This document shows positions 1 to 13,183 of a stretch of DNA of 64,000 nucleotides, piece by piece. The notes beneath the pieces were generated by a model that had not been told where the DNA came from, did no database searches, and was given only the letters and a program-made list of their open reading frames with translations. This stretch comes from Chamaelirium japonicum (Eukaryota; Streptophyta; Magnoliopsida; Liliales; Melanthiaceae). Position 1 is the stretch's first letter. Every line of letters begins with the position of its first letter. A program made the translations under genes and the position numbers. The DNA lies in NCBI GenBank assembly GCA_947650365.1, contig OX393553.1, positions 41,649,949 through 41,713,948 of the forward strand, given 5' to 3'.

Positions 1-478
1 GGATTGTATGAATGAATTAGAATTGTACGAATGAATTAGAATGGATACATTCGTACGAACGAATTAGAATGGATCGTTTGAATGATTTAGATTGGATCGT
101 ATTAATGAATTAGAATGGATCATGCGAATGAATTAGAATAGATCGTACGAATTAATTAGAATGGATACATTCGTGCAAATGAATTAGAATGGATCATATG
201 AATGAATTAGAATGGATCGTATGAGTGAATTTGAATGGATCGTACGAATGAATTAGAATAGATTGTGCGAATGAGTAAGAATGGATCGTACGAAGGAATT
301 AGATTGGATCGTATGAATGAATTAGAATGGATCGTGCGAATGAATTAGAATGGATCGTATGAATGAATTAGAATGGATCGTATGAATGAATTAGAATGGA
401 TCGTACAAAAAGAATTAGAATGGATCGTACGAATGAATTAGAATGAATCGTATGAATGAATTAGAATGGATCGTGTAT
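1..478 (+). repeat. Satellite block, + direction
   Basis: The block contains about 20 monomers, including 28-bp units near 38-65 and 155-182 and an 18-bp shortened unit near 23-40. It ends in a '+' to '-' flip at the text GATCGTGTATGTACGATCC near 469-487. Confidence 0.9.
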
Positions 479-2230
479 GTACGATCCATTCTAATTCCTT
501 CGTACAATCCATTCTATTTCATTCGTTCAATCCATTCTTATTCATTCGCACAATCTATTCTAATTCATTCGTATGATCCATTCTAATTCATTAGCACGAT
601 CCATTCTAATTCATTTGTACGATCCATTCTATTTCATTCGTAAGATCCATTTCTAATTCATTCGTACGATCCATTCTAATTCATTCGTACGATCCATTCT
701 AATTCATTCGCACGAATGTATCCATTCTAATTCATTCGTATGATCCATTCTAATTCCTTCGTACGAATGTATCCACTCTAATTCATTCGTACGATCCATT
801 CTAATTCATTCGCACGATCTATTCTAATTCATTCATACGATCTATTCTAATTCATTCGCACGATCCATTCTAATTCATTCATACGATCCAATCTAATTCA
901 TTCGTACGATCCATTCTAATTCATTCGCACGATCCATTCTAAATCATTCGTACAATCCATTCTTACTCATTCGTACGATCCATTCTAATTTATTCATTCA
1001 TACGATCCATTCTAATTCATTCGTATGTATCCATTCTAATTTATTCGTACGATCCATTCTAATTCATTCGTACGATCCATTCTAATTCATTCGTACGATC
1101 CATTCTAATTCATTCGCACGATCCATTCTAATTCATTCGCACGAATGTATCCATTCTAATTCCTTCGCACGATCCATTCTAATTCATTCATACGATCCAA
1201 TCTAATTCATTCATACGATCCATTCTAATTCTTTCGCACGAATGTATCCATTCTAATTCATTCGTACAATCCATTCTAATTTATTACTACGAAAAAACAC
1301 AATACACTCTAATTCGATCATACGATCCATTCTAATTCATTCATACAATCTATTCTAATTCTTTCACACGATCCATTCTAATTTATTCATACGATCCATT
1401 CTAATTCATTCGTATGATCCATTCTAATTCATTCGTACAATCCATTCTATTTCTTTCGTACGATCCATTCTTACTCATTCGTACGATCCATTCTAATTCA
1501 TTCGCACGAATGTATCAATTATTATTCATTCATACGATCCATTCTAATTCATTCGTACGATCCATTCTAATTCCTTCGTACGATCCATTCTAATTCCTTC
1601 GTATGATCCATTCTAATTTCATTCGTATGATCCATTCTAATTCCTTCGTACGATCCATTCTTATTTATTCCCATGAATGTATCCATTCTAATTCATACGT
1701 ACGATCCATTCTAATTGATTTATACGATCCAATCTAATTCATTCATACAATCCATTCTAATTCATTCACACGAATGTACAATCTATTCTAATTCATTCAT
1801 ACGATCCATTCTAATTCATTCGCACGATCCATTCTAATTCATTCGCACGAATGTATCCGTTCTAATTCATTCGTACGATCCATTCTAATTCATTCGCACG
1901 AATGTATCCATTCTAATTCATTCGTACGATCCATTCTAATTCATTCGCACAATCCATTCTAATTCATCCGTACGATCTATTCTAATTCATTCGTACGATC
2001 CATTCTAATTCATTCATACGATCCATTCTAATTCATTCGTACGTTCAATTCTAATTCATTAGCACGATCCATGCTAATTCATTCGTATGATCCATTCTAA
2101 TTCATTCGTACAAACCATTCTATTTCATTCGTACGATCCATTCTTACTCATTCGTATGATCCATTCTAATTCATTCGCAAGAATGTATCCATTCTAATTC
2201 ATTCGTACAATCCATTCTTACTCATTCGTA
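479..2230 (-). repeat. Satellite block, - direction
   Basis: Mixed 23- and 28-bp units; the 28-bp units show as GCACGAATGTATCC. A rare A6-containing variant, GAAAAAACAC, lies at 1291-1300 and recurs at 58585. A CCCATGAATGTATCC unit near 1669-1683 is shared with 6.19, 24.3 and 33.9 kb. The block ends at CATTCGTA joined to ATGAATTAG. Confidence 0.9.
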
Positions 2231-3022
2231 ATGAATTAGAATGGATACATTCGTGCAAAAGAATTAGAATGGATTGTATTAATGAATTAAAATGGATCGT
2301 GCAAGTGAATTAGAATGGATCGTGCTAATGAATTAGAATGGATCATACGAATGAATTAGAATAGTTTGTGCGAATGAATTAAAATGGATCGAACGAATGA
2401 ATTAGAATGGATCGTGCTAATGAATTAGAATGGATCGTAAAAATGAAATAGAATGGAATGTACGAATGAATTAGAATGGATCGTACGAATGAATTAGAAT
2501 GGATCGTATGAATGATTTAGAATGGATACATTCGTGCGAATGAATTATAATGGATCGTGCGAATGAAATAGAATGGATCGTACGAATGAATTAGAATGGA
2601 TCGTACGAATGAATTAGAATAGATTGTGCGACGAATTAGAATGGATTGTATGAATGAATTAGAATGGATCGTATGAATGAATTAGAATGGATCATACGAA
2701 TGAATTAGAATGGATCGTACGAATGAATTAGAATGGATACATTCGTGCGAATGAATTAGAATGGATCATACGAATGAGTAAGAATGGATCGTACGAATGA
2801 ATTAGAATGGATCGTACGAATGAATTAGAATGGATCGTACGAATGAATTAGAATAGATTGTGCGAATGAATTAGAATGGATCGTACGAATGAATTAGAAT
2901 GGATCGTACGAATGAATTAGAATGGATCGTACGAATGAATTAGAATGCATCGTGCGAATGAATTAGAATGGATCGTGCGAAGGAATTAGAATGGATCGTA
3001 TGAATGAATTAGATTGGATCGT
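2231..3022 (+). repeat. Satellite block, + direction
   Basis: Opens with a 28-bp unit followed by the unusual GTGCAAAAGAATTAG variant, also seen near 13.65 and 16.06 kb. The rest is ordinary 23-bp units with several GATTGTGCG types. It ends at GATCGTAC joined to GCACGAATG. Confidence 0.9.
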
Positions 3023-4018
3023 ACGCACGAATGTATCCATTCTAATTCATTCGTACGATCCATTCTAATTCCTTCGTACGAATGTATCCACTCTAATTCA
3101 TTCGTACGATCCATTCTAATTCATTCGCATGATCCATTCTAATTCATTCGTACGATCCATTCTTATTCATTCGCACGAATGTATCCTACGAATGAATTAG
3201 AAGGGATATATTCGTGCAAATGAATTAGAATGGATAGTATGAATAAATTAGAATGGATCGTACGAATGAATTAGAATGGATACATTCGTGCGAATGAATT
3301 AGAATGGATCGTATTAATGAATTAGAATGGATTGTGCGAATGAATTAGAATGGATCGTATGAATGAATTAGAATGGATCGTACGAATAAATTAGAAGGGA
3401 TCATACGAAGGAATTAGAATGGATCGTATGAATGAATTAGATTGGATCGTACGCACGAATGTATCCATTCTAATTCATTCGTATGATCCATTCTAATTCC
3501 TTTGTACGAATGTATCCACTCTAATTCATTCGTACGATCCATTCTAATTCATTCGTACGATCCATTCTAATTCATTCGTACGATCCATTCTATTTCATTC
3601 GTACGATCCATTCTTACTCATTCGTACGATCCATTCTAATTCATTTGCGCAAATATATCCATTCTAATTCATTCGTACGATCCATTCTAATTCCTTTGTA
3701 CGATACATTCTAATTCATTCGCACGAATGTATCTATTCTAATTCATTCCTACGATCTATTCTAATTTATTCATACGATCCATTCTAATTCATTCGCACGA
3801 ATGTATCCATTCTAATTCATTCGTACGATCCATTCTAATTCATTCGCACGATCCATTCTAATTCATTCGTATAATCCATTCTATTTCATTCGTACGATCC
3901 ATTCTTACTCATTTGTACGATCCATTCTAATTCATTCGCACGAATGTATCCATTCTAATTCATTCGTACGATCCATTCTAATTCATTCGCACGATCCATT
4001 CTAATTCCTTCGTAGGAT
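3023..4018. repeat. Three alternating blocks (-,+,-) with a repeated flip junction
   Basis: Directions are '-' at about 3023-3187, '+' at 3188-3450 and '-' at 3451-4018. The '+' to '-' junction (GATCGTACGCACGAATG, with TTAGATT just before) is found at 3021 and again at 3449, 428 bp later, with about 170 bp of matching flank after it. The segment is a short local duplication of an inversion boundary. Confidence 0.85.
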
Positions 4019-4606
4019 CCGTACGAATGAATTAGAATGGATCGTATGAGTGAATTAGAATGGATTGTATGAATGAATTAGAATGGATCGTACGAATAAA
4101 TTAGAATGGATACATTCGTGCGAATGAATTAGAATGGATCGTATGAATGAATTAGATTGGATCGTATGAATGAATTAGAATGGATCGTGCGAATGAATTA
4201 GATTGGATCGTACGAATGAATTAGAATGGATACATTCGTGTGAATGAATTAGAATGGATCGTACGAATGAATTAGAATGGATCGTACGAATGAATTAGAA
4301 TGGATACATTCGTGCGAATGAATTAGAATGGATCGTAAGAAAGAATTAGAATGGATCGTATGAATGAATTAGAATGGATATATTCATGCAAATGAATTAG
4401 AATAGATCGTACGAATGAGTAAGAATGGATCGTACGAATGAAATAGAATGGATCGTACGAATGAATTAGAATGGATCGTACGAATGAATTAGAATGGATC
4501 GTGCGAATGAATTAGAATGGATCGTACGAATGAATTAGAGTGGATACATTCGTACGAAGGAATTAGAATAGATCGTACGAATGAACTAGAATGGATACAT
4601 TCGTGC
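4019..4606 (+). repeat. Satellite block, + direction
   Basis: Rich in 28-bp units (ATACATTCGTGCG). It contains the GAGTGGATACATTCGTACG type near 4537, whose reverse complement (GTACGAATGTATCCACTC) appears near 761, 3076 and 3504. Confidence 0.88.
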
Positions 4607-4832
4607 GTATGATCCAATCTAATTCATTCATACGATCCATTCTAATTCCTTCGTACGATCCATTCTAATTCATTCGTACGTTCCATTCTAACTCATTCAT
4701 ACGATCCATTCTAATTCATTCGCATGATCTATTCTAATTCATTCATACGATCCATTCTAATTCATTCGCACGAATGTATCCATTCTAATTAATTCATACG
4801 ATCCATTCTAATTCATTCGCACGAATGTATCC
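4607..4832 (-). repeat. Satellite block, - direction
   Basis: Ordinary units. It ends with GAATGTATCC joined directly to TACGAATGAATTA, the same join seen at about 3187. Confidence 0.87.
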
Positions 4833-5817
4833 TACGAATGAATTAAATGGATATATTTGCGCAAATGAATTAGAATGGATCATATGAATGAATTAGAATG
4901 GATCGTACAAATGAATTAGAATGGATCGTATGAATGAATTAGAATGGATCGTCGAATGAATTAGAAATGGATCGTACGAATGAAATAGAATGGATCGTAC
5001 GAATGAATTAGAATGGATCGTGCTAATAAATTAGAATGGATCGTGCTAATGAATTAGAATGGATCGTACGAATGAATTAGAATAGATTGTGCGAATGAAT
5101 TAGAATAGATCGTACGAATGAATTAGAATGGATACATTCGTGCGAATGAATTAGAATGGATCGTACGAATGAATTATAATGGATCGTACGAAGGAATTAG
5201 AATGGATCGTATGAATGAATTAGAATGGATCATACGAATGCATTAGAATGGATCGTACAAATGAATTAGAATGGATCGTACGAAGGAATTAGAATGGATC
5301 GTACGAAGGAATTAGAATGGATCGTACGAATGAATTAGAATGGATACATTTGTGCGAATGAATTAGAATAGATCATACGAATGAATTAGAATGGATCGTA
5401 TGAATGAATTAGATTGGATCGTATGAATGAATTAGAATGGATCGTGCGAATGAATTAGAATGGATCGTGCGAATGAATTAGAATGGATACTTTCGTGCGA
5501 ATAAATTAGAATGGATCGTACGAATAAATTAGAATGGAACGTATGAATGAATTAGATTGGATTGGTTGAATAAATTATATTGGATCGTATAAATGAACTA
5601 GAATGGATCGTGCAAATGAATTAGAATAGATCGTACGAATGAGTAAGAATGGATCGTACGAATGAATTAGAATAGATAGTATGAAGGAATTAGAATGGAT
5701 ACATTCGTACGAATGAGTTAGAATGGATCGTATGAATGAGTTAGAATGGATCGTATGAATGAATTAGATTGGATCGTGTGAATGAATTAGAATGGATCAT
5801 ATGAATAAATTATAATT
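4833..5817 (+). repeat. Satellite block, + direction
   Basis: About 42 units. The last part is more diverged (GATTGGTTGAATAAATTATA near 5551-5580), and the block ends in TATAATTACAATCC, one of the less tidy flips. Confidence 0.87.
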
Positions 5818-6124
5818 ACAATCCAATCTAATTTATTCATACGATCCATTCTAATTCTTTCGCACGAATGTATCCATTCTAATTCATTCGTACGTTCCAT
5901 TCTAATTCATTCGCACAATCTATTAATGGATCGTGCGAATGAATTAGAATGGATCGTTCGAATGAATTAGAATGGATCGTATGAATGAATTAGAATTGAT
6001 CGTGCGAATAAATTAGAATGGATCGTTGGAATGAATTAGAGTGGATATATTCGTGCGAATGAATTAGAATAGATCGTATTAATGAATTAGAATGGATCGT
6101 GCGAATGAATTAGAATGGATCGTT
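5818..6124. repeat. Two short blocks (-,+)
   Basis: '-' at about 5818-5923 and '+' at 5924-6124. The first flip joins ATCTATT to AATGGATCG; the second joins GATCGTT to TGATCCATTC. Confidence 0.82.
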
Positions 6125-8942
6125 TGATCCATTCTATTTCATTCGTATGATCCATTCTAATTCCTTCGTACGATCCATTCTTATTCATTCCCATGAATGT
6201 ATCCATTCTAATTCATTCGTACGATCCATTCTAATTCATTCGTACGATCCCTTCTAATTCATTCGTACGATCCATTCTAATTCATTCATACGATCCATTC
6301 TAATTCATTCATACAATCCATTCTAATTCTTTCACACGATCCATTCTAATTCATTCGTACGATCGATTCTAACTCATTTGTACGATCCATTCTTATTTAA
6401 TCATATGAACCATTCTAATTCATTCGCACGAATGTATCTATTCTAATTCATTTGTATGATCCATTCTAATTCATTCGCACGATCCATTCTAATTCATTCG
6501 TACGATCCATTCTAATTCATTCGCACGATCCATTCTAATTCATACGTACGATCCATTCTATTTCATTCATACGATCCATTCTAATTCATTCGCACGAATG
6601 AATCCATTTTAATTCATTCATATAATCCATTCGATTTCATTCGTACGATCCATTCTTACTCATTCGTATGATCCATTCTAATTCATTCGCACGAATGTAT
6701 CCATTCTAATTCATTCGTACGATCTATTCTAATTCATTCGTACAATCAATTCTAATTCATTCGCACGAATTTATCCATTCTAATTCATTCGTACGATCCA
6801 TTCTAATTCATTCGCACAAACTATTCTAATTCATTCATACGTTTCGTACAATCTATTCTAATTCACTCGTACGATCCATTCTAATTCATTCATACGATCC
6901 ATTCTAATTCCTTCGTACGATCCATTCTAATTCCTTCGTACGATCCATTTTAATTCATTCGTACGATCCATTCTAATTCATTCGTTCGATCCATTATTAC
7001 GATCCATTCTAATTCATTCGTACGATCCATTCTAATTCATTCGCACGAATGTATCCATTCTAATTCATTCATATGATCCATTCTAATTCATTCATACGAT
7101 CCAATCTAATTCATTCGCACAATCCATTCTAATTCATTCGCACAATCTATTCTAATTCATTCGTACGATCCATTCTAATTCATTCACACGATCCATTCTA
7201 ATTCATTTGCACGATCCATTCTAATTCATTCCGTACGATCCATTCTAATTCATTCGTATGATTCATTCTAATTCATTTGCACGATCCATTCTAATTCATT
7301 TGCACAATCTATTCTAATTCATTTGTACGATCCATTCTAATTCATTGGCACGATCCATTCTAATTCATTCGTACGATCTATTCTATTTCATTCGTACGAT
7401 CCATTCTTACTCAATCATATGATCTATTCTAATTCATTCACACGAATGTATCCATTCTAATTCATTCGTACGATCCATTATAATTCATTCACACGATCCA
7501 TTCTAATTCATTAATACGATCCAATCTAATTCATTCCTATGATCCATTCTAATTCATTCGCACGAATGTATCCATTCTAATTCATTCGTATGATCCATTG
7601 TAATTCATTCGCACGATCCATTCTAATTCATTCGTACGATTCATTCGCACGATCCATTCGAATTCACTCATACGATCCATTCTAATTCATTCATACGATC
7701 CATTCTAATTCATTCGCACGAATGTATCCATTCTAATTCAATTGTACGATCCATTCTAATTCATTCGTACGAATGTATCCAATCTAATTCATTCATACGA
7801 TCCATTCTAATTCATTCGCACGATCCATTCGAATTCACTCATACGATCCACTCTAATTCATTCGTATGATCCATTCTAATTCATTCGTACAATCCATTCT
7901 ATTTCATTTGTACGATTCATTCTTACTCATTCATACTATCCATTTTAATTCATTCGTACGATCCATTCTAATTCATTCGCATGAATGTATCCATCATTTG
8001 TAAGATCCATTCTAATTCATTCATACGATCCATTCTAATTCATTCGTACGATCCATTCTAATTCATTCATACGATCCAATCTAATTCATTCATACGATCA
8101 ATTCTAATTCATTCGTACGATCCATTCTAATTCATTCATACGATCCATTCTAATTCATTCGTACGAGCCATTCTAATTCATTCGTACAATTCTAATTCCT
8201 TCGTACGATCCATTCTAATTCCTTTGTTCTAATTCATTCATACGATCCATTCTAATTCATTCGTACGATTCATTCTAATTCAATCCATTCTAATTCATTC
8301 GTACGATCCATTCTAATTCATTCGTACAATCCATTCTATTTTATTCGTACGATCCATTCTTGCTCATTCGTACGATCCATTCTAATTCATTCGTACATAC
8401 GATCCATTCTTATTCATTTGCACGAATACATTCGTACGATCCATTCTTACTCATTCGTATGATCCATTCTAATTCATTCGCACGAATGTATCCATTCTAA
8501 TTCATTCGTACGATCCATTCTAATTCATTCGCACAATCCATTCTAATTCATTCGCACGATCAATTCTAATTCATTCATACGATCCATTCTAATTCATTCG
8601 TACGATCCATTCTTACTCATTCGTATGATCCATTCTAATTCATTCGCACGAATGTATCCATTCTAATTCATTCGTATCCATTCTAATTCATTCGTACGAT
8701 CCATTCTAATTCATTCGCACAATCTATTCTAATTCATTCATACGATCCATTCTAATTCATTCGTACGATCCATTCTAATTCATTCGCACGATCCATTCTA
8801 ATTCATTAATACGATCCATTCTAATTCATTCGTACGACGCACGATCCATTCTAATTCATTCATACGATCCAATCTAATTCATTCATACGATCCATTCTAA
8901 TTCATTCGTATGTATCCATTATAATTCATTCATACGATCCAT
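6125..8942 (-). repeat. Long satellite block, - direction
   Basis: About 2.8 kb. The start (6123-6225) matches 1603-1700, including the CCCATGAATG unit. GAATTCACTC variants occur at 7660 and 7831. The stretch 8160-8300 has several partly deleted units (GTACAATTCTAATTCC, CCTTTGTTCTAATTC), the most scrambled spot of the block. It ends at the GATCCATTGAATTAG junction shared with 13184 and 62979. Confidence 0.9.
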
Positions 8943-11860
8943 TGAATTAGAATGGATATATTCGTGCAAATGAATTAGAATGGATCATACGAATGACTAA
9001 GAATAGATTGTATGAATGAATTAGAATGGATCATATGAATGAATTAGAATGGATCGTGCGAATGAATTCGAATGGATCGTGCGAATGAAATAGAATGGAT
9101 ACAAAAGAATTAGAATGGATCATACGAATGAATTAGAATGGATTTTATGAATGAATTAGAATGGATCGTGCTAATGAGTTAAGAATGGATCGTACGAATG
9201 AATTAGAATGAATCGTACGAAGGAATTAGAATGGATCGTACGAATGAGTTAGAATGGATTATACGAATGAATTAGAATGGATCGTACGAATGAATTAGAA
9301 TGGATACATTCGTGCGAATGAATTAGAATAGATCATACGAATGAATAAGAAATGGATCATACGAATGAATTAGAATGGATGGTACGAATGAATTAGAATG
9401 GATCGTACGAATGAATTAGAATGGATGGTACGAATGAACTAGAATGGATCGTGCGAATGAATTAGAATGGATTTTATGAATGAATTAGAATGGATCGTAC
9501 GAAGGAATTTGAATGGATCGTACGAATGAACTAGAATGGATTATACGAATGAATTAGAATGGATCGTACGAATGAATTAGAATGGATCGTACAAATGAAA
9601 TAGAATGGATACATTCGTGCGAATGAATTAGAATGGATCATACGAATGAGTAAGAAATGGATCGTACGAATGAATTAGAATGGATGGTACGAATGAATTA
9701 GAATGGATCGTACGAATGAATTAGAATGGATAGTACGAATGAACTAGAATGGATCGGACGAATGAATTAGAATGGATCGTACGAATGAATTAGAATGGAT
9801 TCTGCGAATGAATTAGAATGGATATATTCGTGCGTAGAATGGATCGTATGAATGAATTAGATTGGATCGTGTGAAAGAATTAGAATGGATTGTATGAATG
9901 AATTAGAATGGATCGTACGAATGAATTAGAATGGATCGTACGAATGAATTAGAATGGATCGTGTGTCGTACGAATGAATTAGAATGGATTGTATTAATGA
10001 ATTAGAATGGATCGTGCGAATGAATTAGAATGGATCATACGAATGATTAAGAATGGATTGTATGAATGAATTAGAATGGATCGTATGAATGAATTAGAAT
10101 GGATCGTACGAATGAATTAGAATGGATTGTACGTATCAATTAGAATAGATACATTCGTGCGAATGAATTAGAATGGATCGTATGAATGAATTAGAATGGA
10201 TCGTATGAATGAATTAGAATGGATCATACGAAGGAATTAGAATGGATCGTATGAATGAATTAGAATAGATTGTGCGAATGAATTAGAATGGATCGTATGA
10301 ATGAATTAGAATGGATCGTACGAATGAATTAGAATGGAATGGATTGTACGAATAAATTAGAATGGATCATGCGAATGAATTAGAATGGATTGTACGAATA
10401 AATTCGAATGGATCGTACGAATGAATTAGAATGGATCGTACGAATGAATTAGAATGGATCGTACAAAGGAATTCGAAAGGATCATACGAATGAATTATAA
10501 TGGGTCGTACAAAGGAATTAGAATGGATCGTACGAAGGAATTAGAATGGATTGTACGAATGAATTAGAATGGATCGTACGAATTAGAATCGATCGTATGA
10601 ATGAATTATAATGGATATATTCGTGCAAATAAATTAGAATGGATCATACGAATGAGTAATAATGGATTGTATGAATGAATTAGAATGGATCGTATGAATG
10701 AATTAGAATGGATTATACGAATGAATTAGAATGGATCGTACGAATGAATTAGAATGGATCGTACGAATGAATTAGAATGGATACATTCGTGCGTAGAATG
10801 GATCGTACGAATGAATTAGAATGGATCGTGTGAAAGAATTAGAATGGATTGTATGAATGAATTAGAATGGATGGTATGAATGAATTAGAATGGATCGTAC
10901 GAATGAATTAGAATGGATTGTATGAATGAATTAGAATGGATCGTGCGTCATACGAATGAATTAGAATGGATCGTATTAATAAATTAGAATGGATCGTGTG
11001 AATGAATTAGAATGGATCATACGAATGAATTAGAATGGATCGTATAAATGAAGTAGAATGGATGCATACGAATGAATTAGAATGGATGCATACGAATGAA
11101 TTAGAATGGATCGTATGAATGAATTAGAATGGATCGTACGAATGAATTAGAATAGATCGTACGAATGAATTAGAATGGATCGTATGAATGAATTAGAATG
11201 GATCGTACGAATGAATTAGAATGGATCGTATGAATGAATTAGATTGGATCGTATGAATGAATTAGAACGATCATATGAATGAATTAGATTGGATACATTC
11301 GTGCGAATGAATTAGAATGGATCATACGACTGAGTAAGAAATGGATCGTACGAATGAATTAGAATGGATTGTACGAATAAATTAGAATGGATCGTACGAA
11401 TGAATTAGAATGGATCGTACGAATGAATTAGAATGGATTGTGCGAATGAATTAGAATGGATACATTCGTGCGTAGAATGGATCGTACGAATGAATTAGAA
11501 TGGATCGTGTGAATGAATTAGAATGGATTGTATGATTGAATTAGAATGTATCGTATGAATGAATTAGAATGGATCGTACGAATGAATTAGAATGGATCGT
11601 ACGAATGAATTAGAATGGATCGTGTGTCGTACGAATGAATTAGAATTGATCGTATTAATGAATTAGAATGGATCGTACGAATGAATTAGAATGGATCGTA
11701 CGAATGAATTAGAATGGATCGTATGAATAAATTAGAATGGATACATACGAATGAATTAGAATGGATCGTATGAATGAATTAGATTGGATCGTATGAATGA
11801 ATTAGAATGGATCATATGAATGAATTAGAATAGATCGTACGAATGAATTAGAATGGATCT
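8943..11860 (+). repeat. Long satellite block, + direction, with higher-order structure
   Basis: About 2.9 kb. Three copies of a tagged module sit inside: GCGTAGAATGG at 9832, 10791 and 11470, each followed 129 or 152 bp later by a shortened unit GTGTGTCGTAC or GTGCGTCATAC. It ends in GATCTCTAATTC, a junction also found at 53613 and 55197. Confidence 0.9.
9832..11650 (+). repeat. Three-copy higher-order module tagged GCGTAGAATGG
   Basis: The tag marks a 28-bp unit fused to a truncated next unit. Copies start at 9832, 10791 and 11470 (spacings 959 and 679). In each the order is a GTGTGAA(A/T)G unit, GATTGTATG, ordinary units, then a cut unit ending GTCGTAC/GTCATAC and a GATCGTATTAATG-type unit. 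The tag also occurs near 48731, 55504 and 61390. Confidence 0.85.
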
Positions 11861-13183
11861 CTAATTCATTCATACGATCCTTTCTAATTCATTCATACAA
11901 TCCATTCTATTTCTTTCACACGATCAATTCTAATTCATTCGTACGATCCATTCTAATTCATTCATACAATCCATTCTAATTCATTCGCACGATCCATTCT
12001 AATTCATTCGTACAATCAATTCCATTCTAATTTATTCGTACGATCCTTTCTAATTTATTCATACGATCCATTCTAATTCATTCGCACAATCTATTCTAAT
12101 TCATTCGTATGATCCATTCTAATTCCTTTGTACGATCCATTCTAATTCATTCATACGATCCATTCTAATTCATTCGTACGATCCATTGTAATTTATTCGC
12201 ACGAATGTATCCATTCTAATTGATACGTACAATCCATTCGAATTCATTCGTACGATCCATTCTAATTCTTTTGCACGATCCATTATAATTTATTCGTACG
12301 ATCCATTCTATTTCATTCGTACGATCCATTCTTATTCATTCTAATTCATTCGTACGATCTATTCTAATTCATTCGTACGATCCATTCTAATTCATTCATA
12401 CGATCCATTCTAATTCATTCATATGATCCATTCTAATTCATTCGTATGTATCCATTTTAATTCATTCATACAATCCATTCTAATTCATTCGTACGATCCA
12501 TTCTAATTCATTCGTACGATCCATTCTATTTCATTTGCACGATCCATTCCTACTCATTCGTACGATCCATTCTAATTCATTCGCACGAATGTATCCATTC
12601 TAATTCATTCGCACGATCTATTCTAATTCATTCGTACAATCCATTCTATTTCATTCGTACGATCCATTCTTACTTATTCCTATGATCCATTCTAATTTAT
12701 TCGCACGAATGTATCCATTCTAATTCATTCGTACGATCCATTCTAATTCATTTGCATGATCTATTCTTACACATTCGTACGATCCATTCTAATTCATTCG
12801 CACGATCCATTCTAATTCATTAATACGATCCATTCTTACTCATTCGTATGATCCATTCTAATTCATTTGCACGAATATATCCATTCTAATTCATTCTACG
12901 ATCCATTCTAATTCATTCGTACGATCCATTCTAATTCATTCGCACGATCCATTCTAATTCATTCGTACGATCCATTCTATTTCATTCGTACGATCCATTC
13001 TAATTCATTCATACGATCCATTCTAATTCATTCATACGATCTATTCTAATTCATTCATACGATCCAATCTAATTCATTTATACGATCCATTCTAATTCAT
13101 TCGTACGATCTATTCTAATTCATTCATACGATCCATTCTAATTCATTCGTATGTATCCATTCTAATTTATTCATACGATCCAT
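11861..13183 (-). repeat. Satellite block, - direction
   Basis: The first 170 bp match the sequence after the flips at 53.6 and 55.2 kb. A CAATTCCATTC expansion occurs near 12007. It ends at the GATCCATTGAATTAG junction. Confidence 0.9.

Noticed and set aside
1281-1330. Transposon insertion at the A6 variant
   Set aside because: The non-repeat part is only about 12-20 bp, with no terminal repeats, target duplication or coding sequence.
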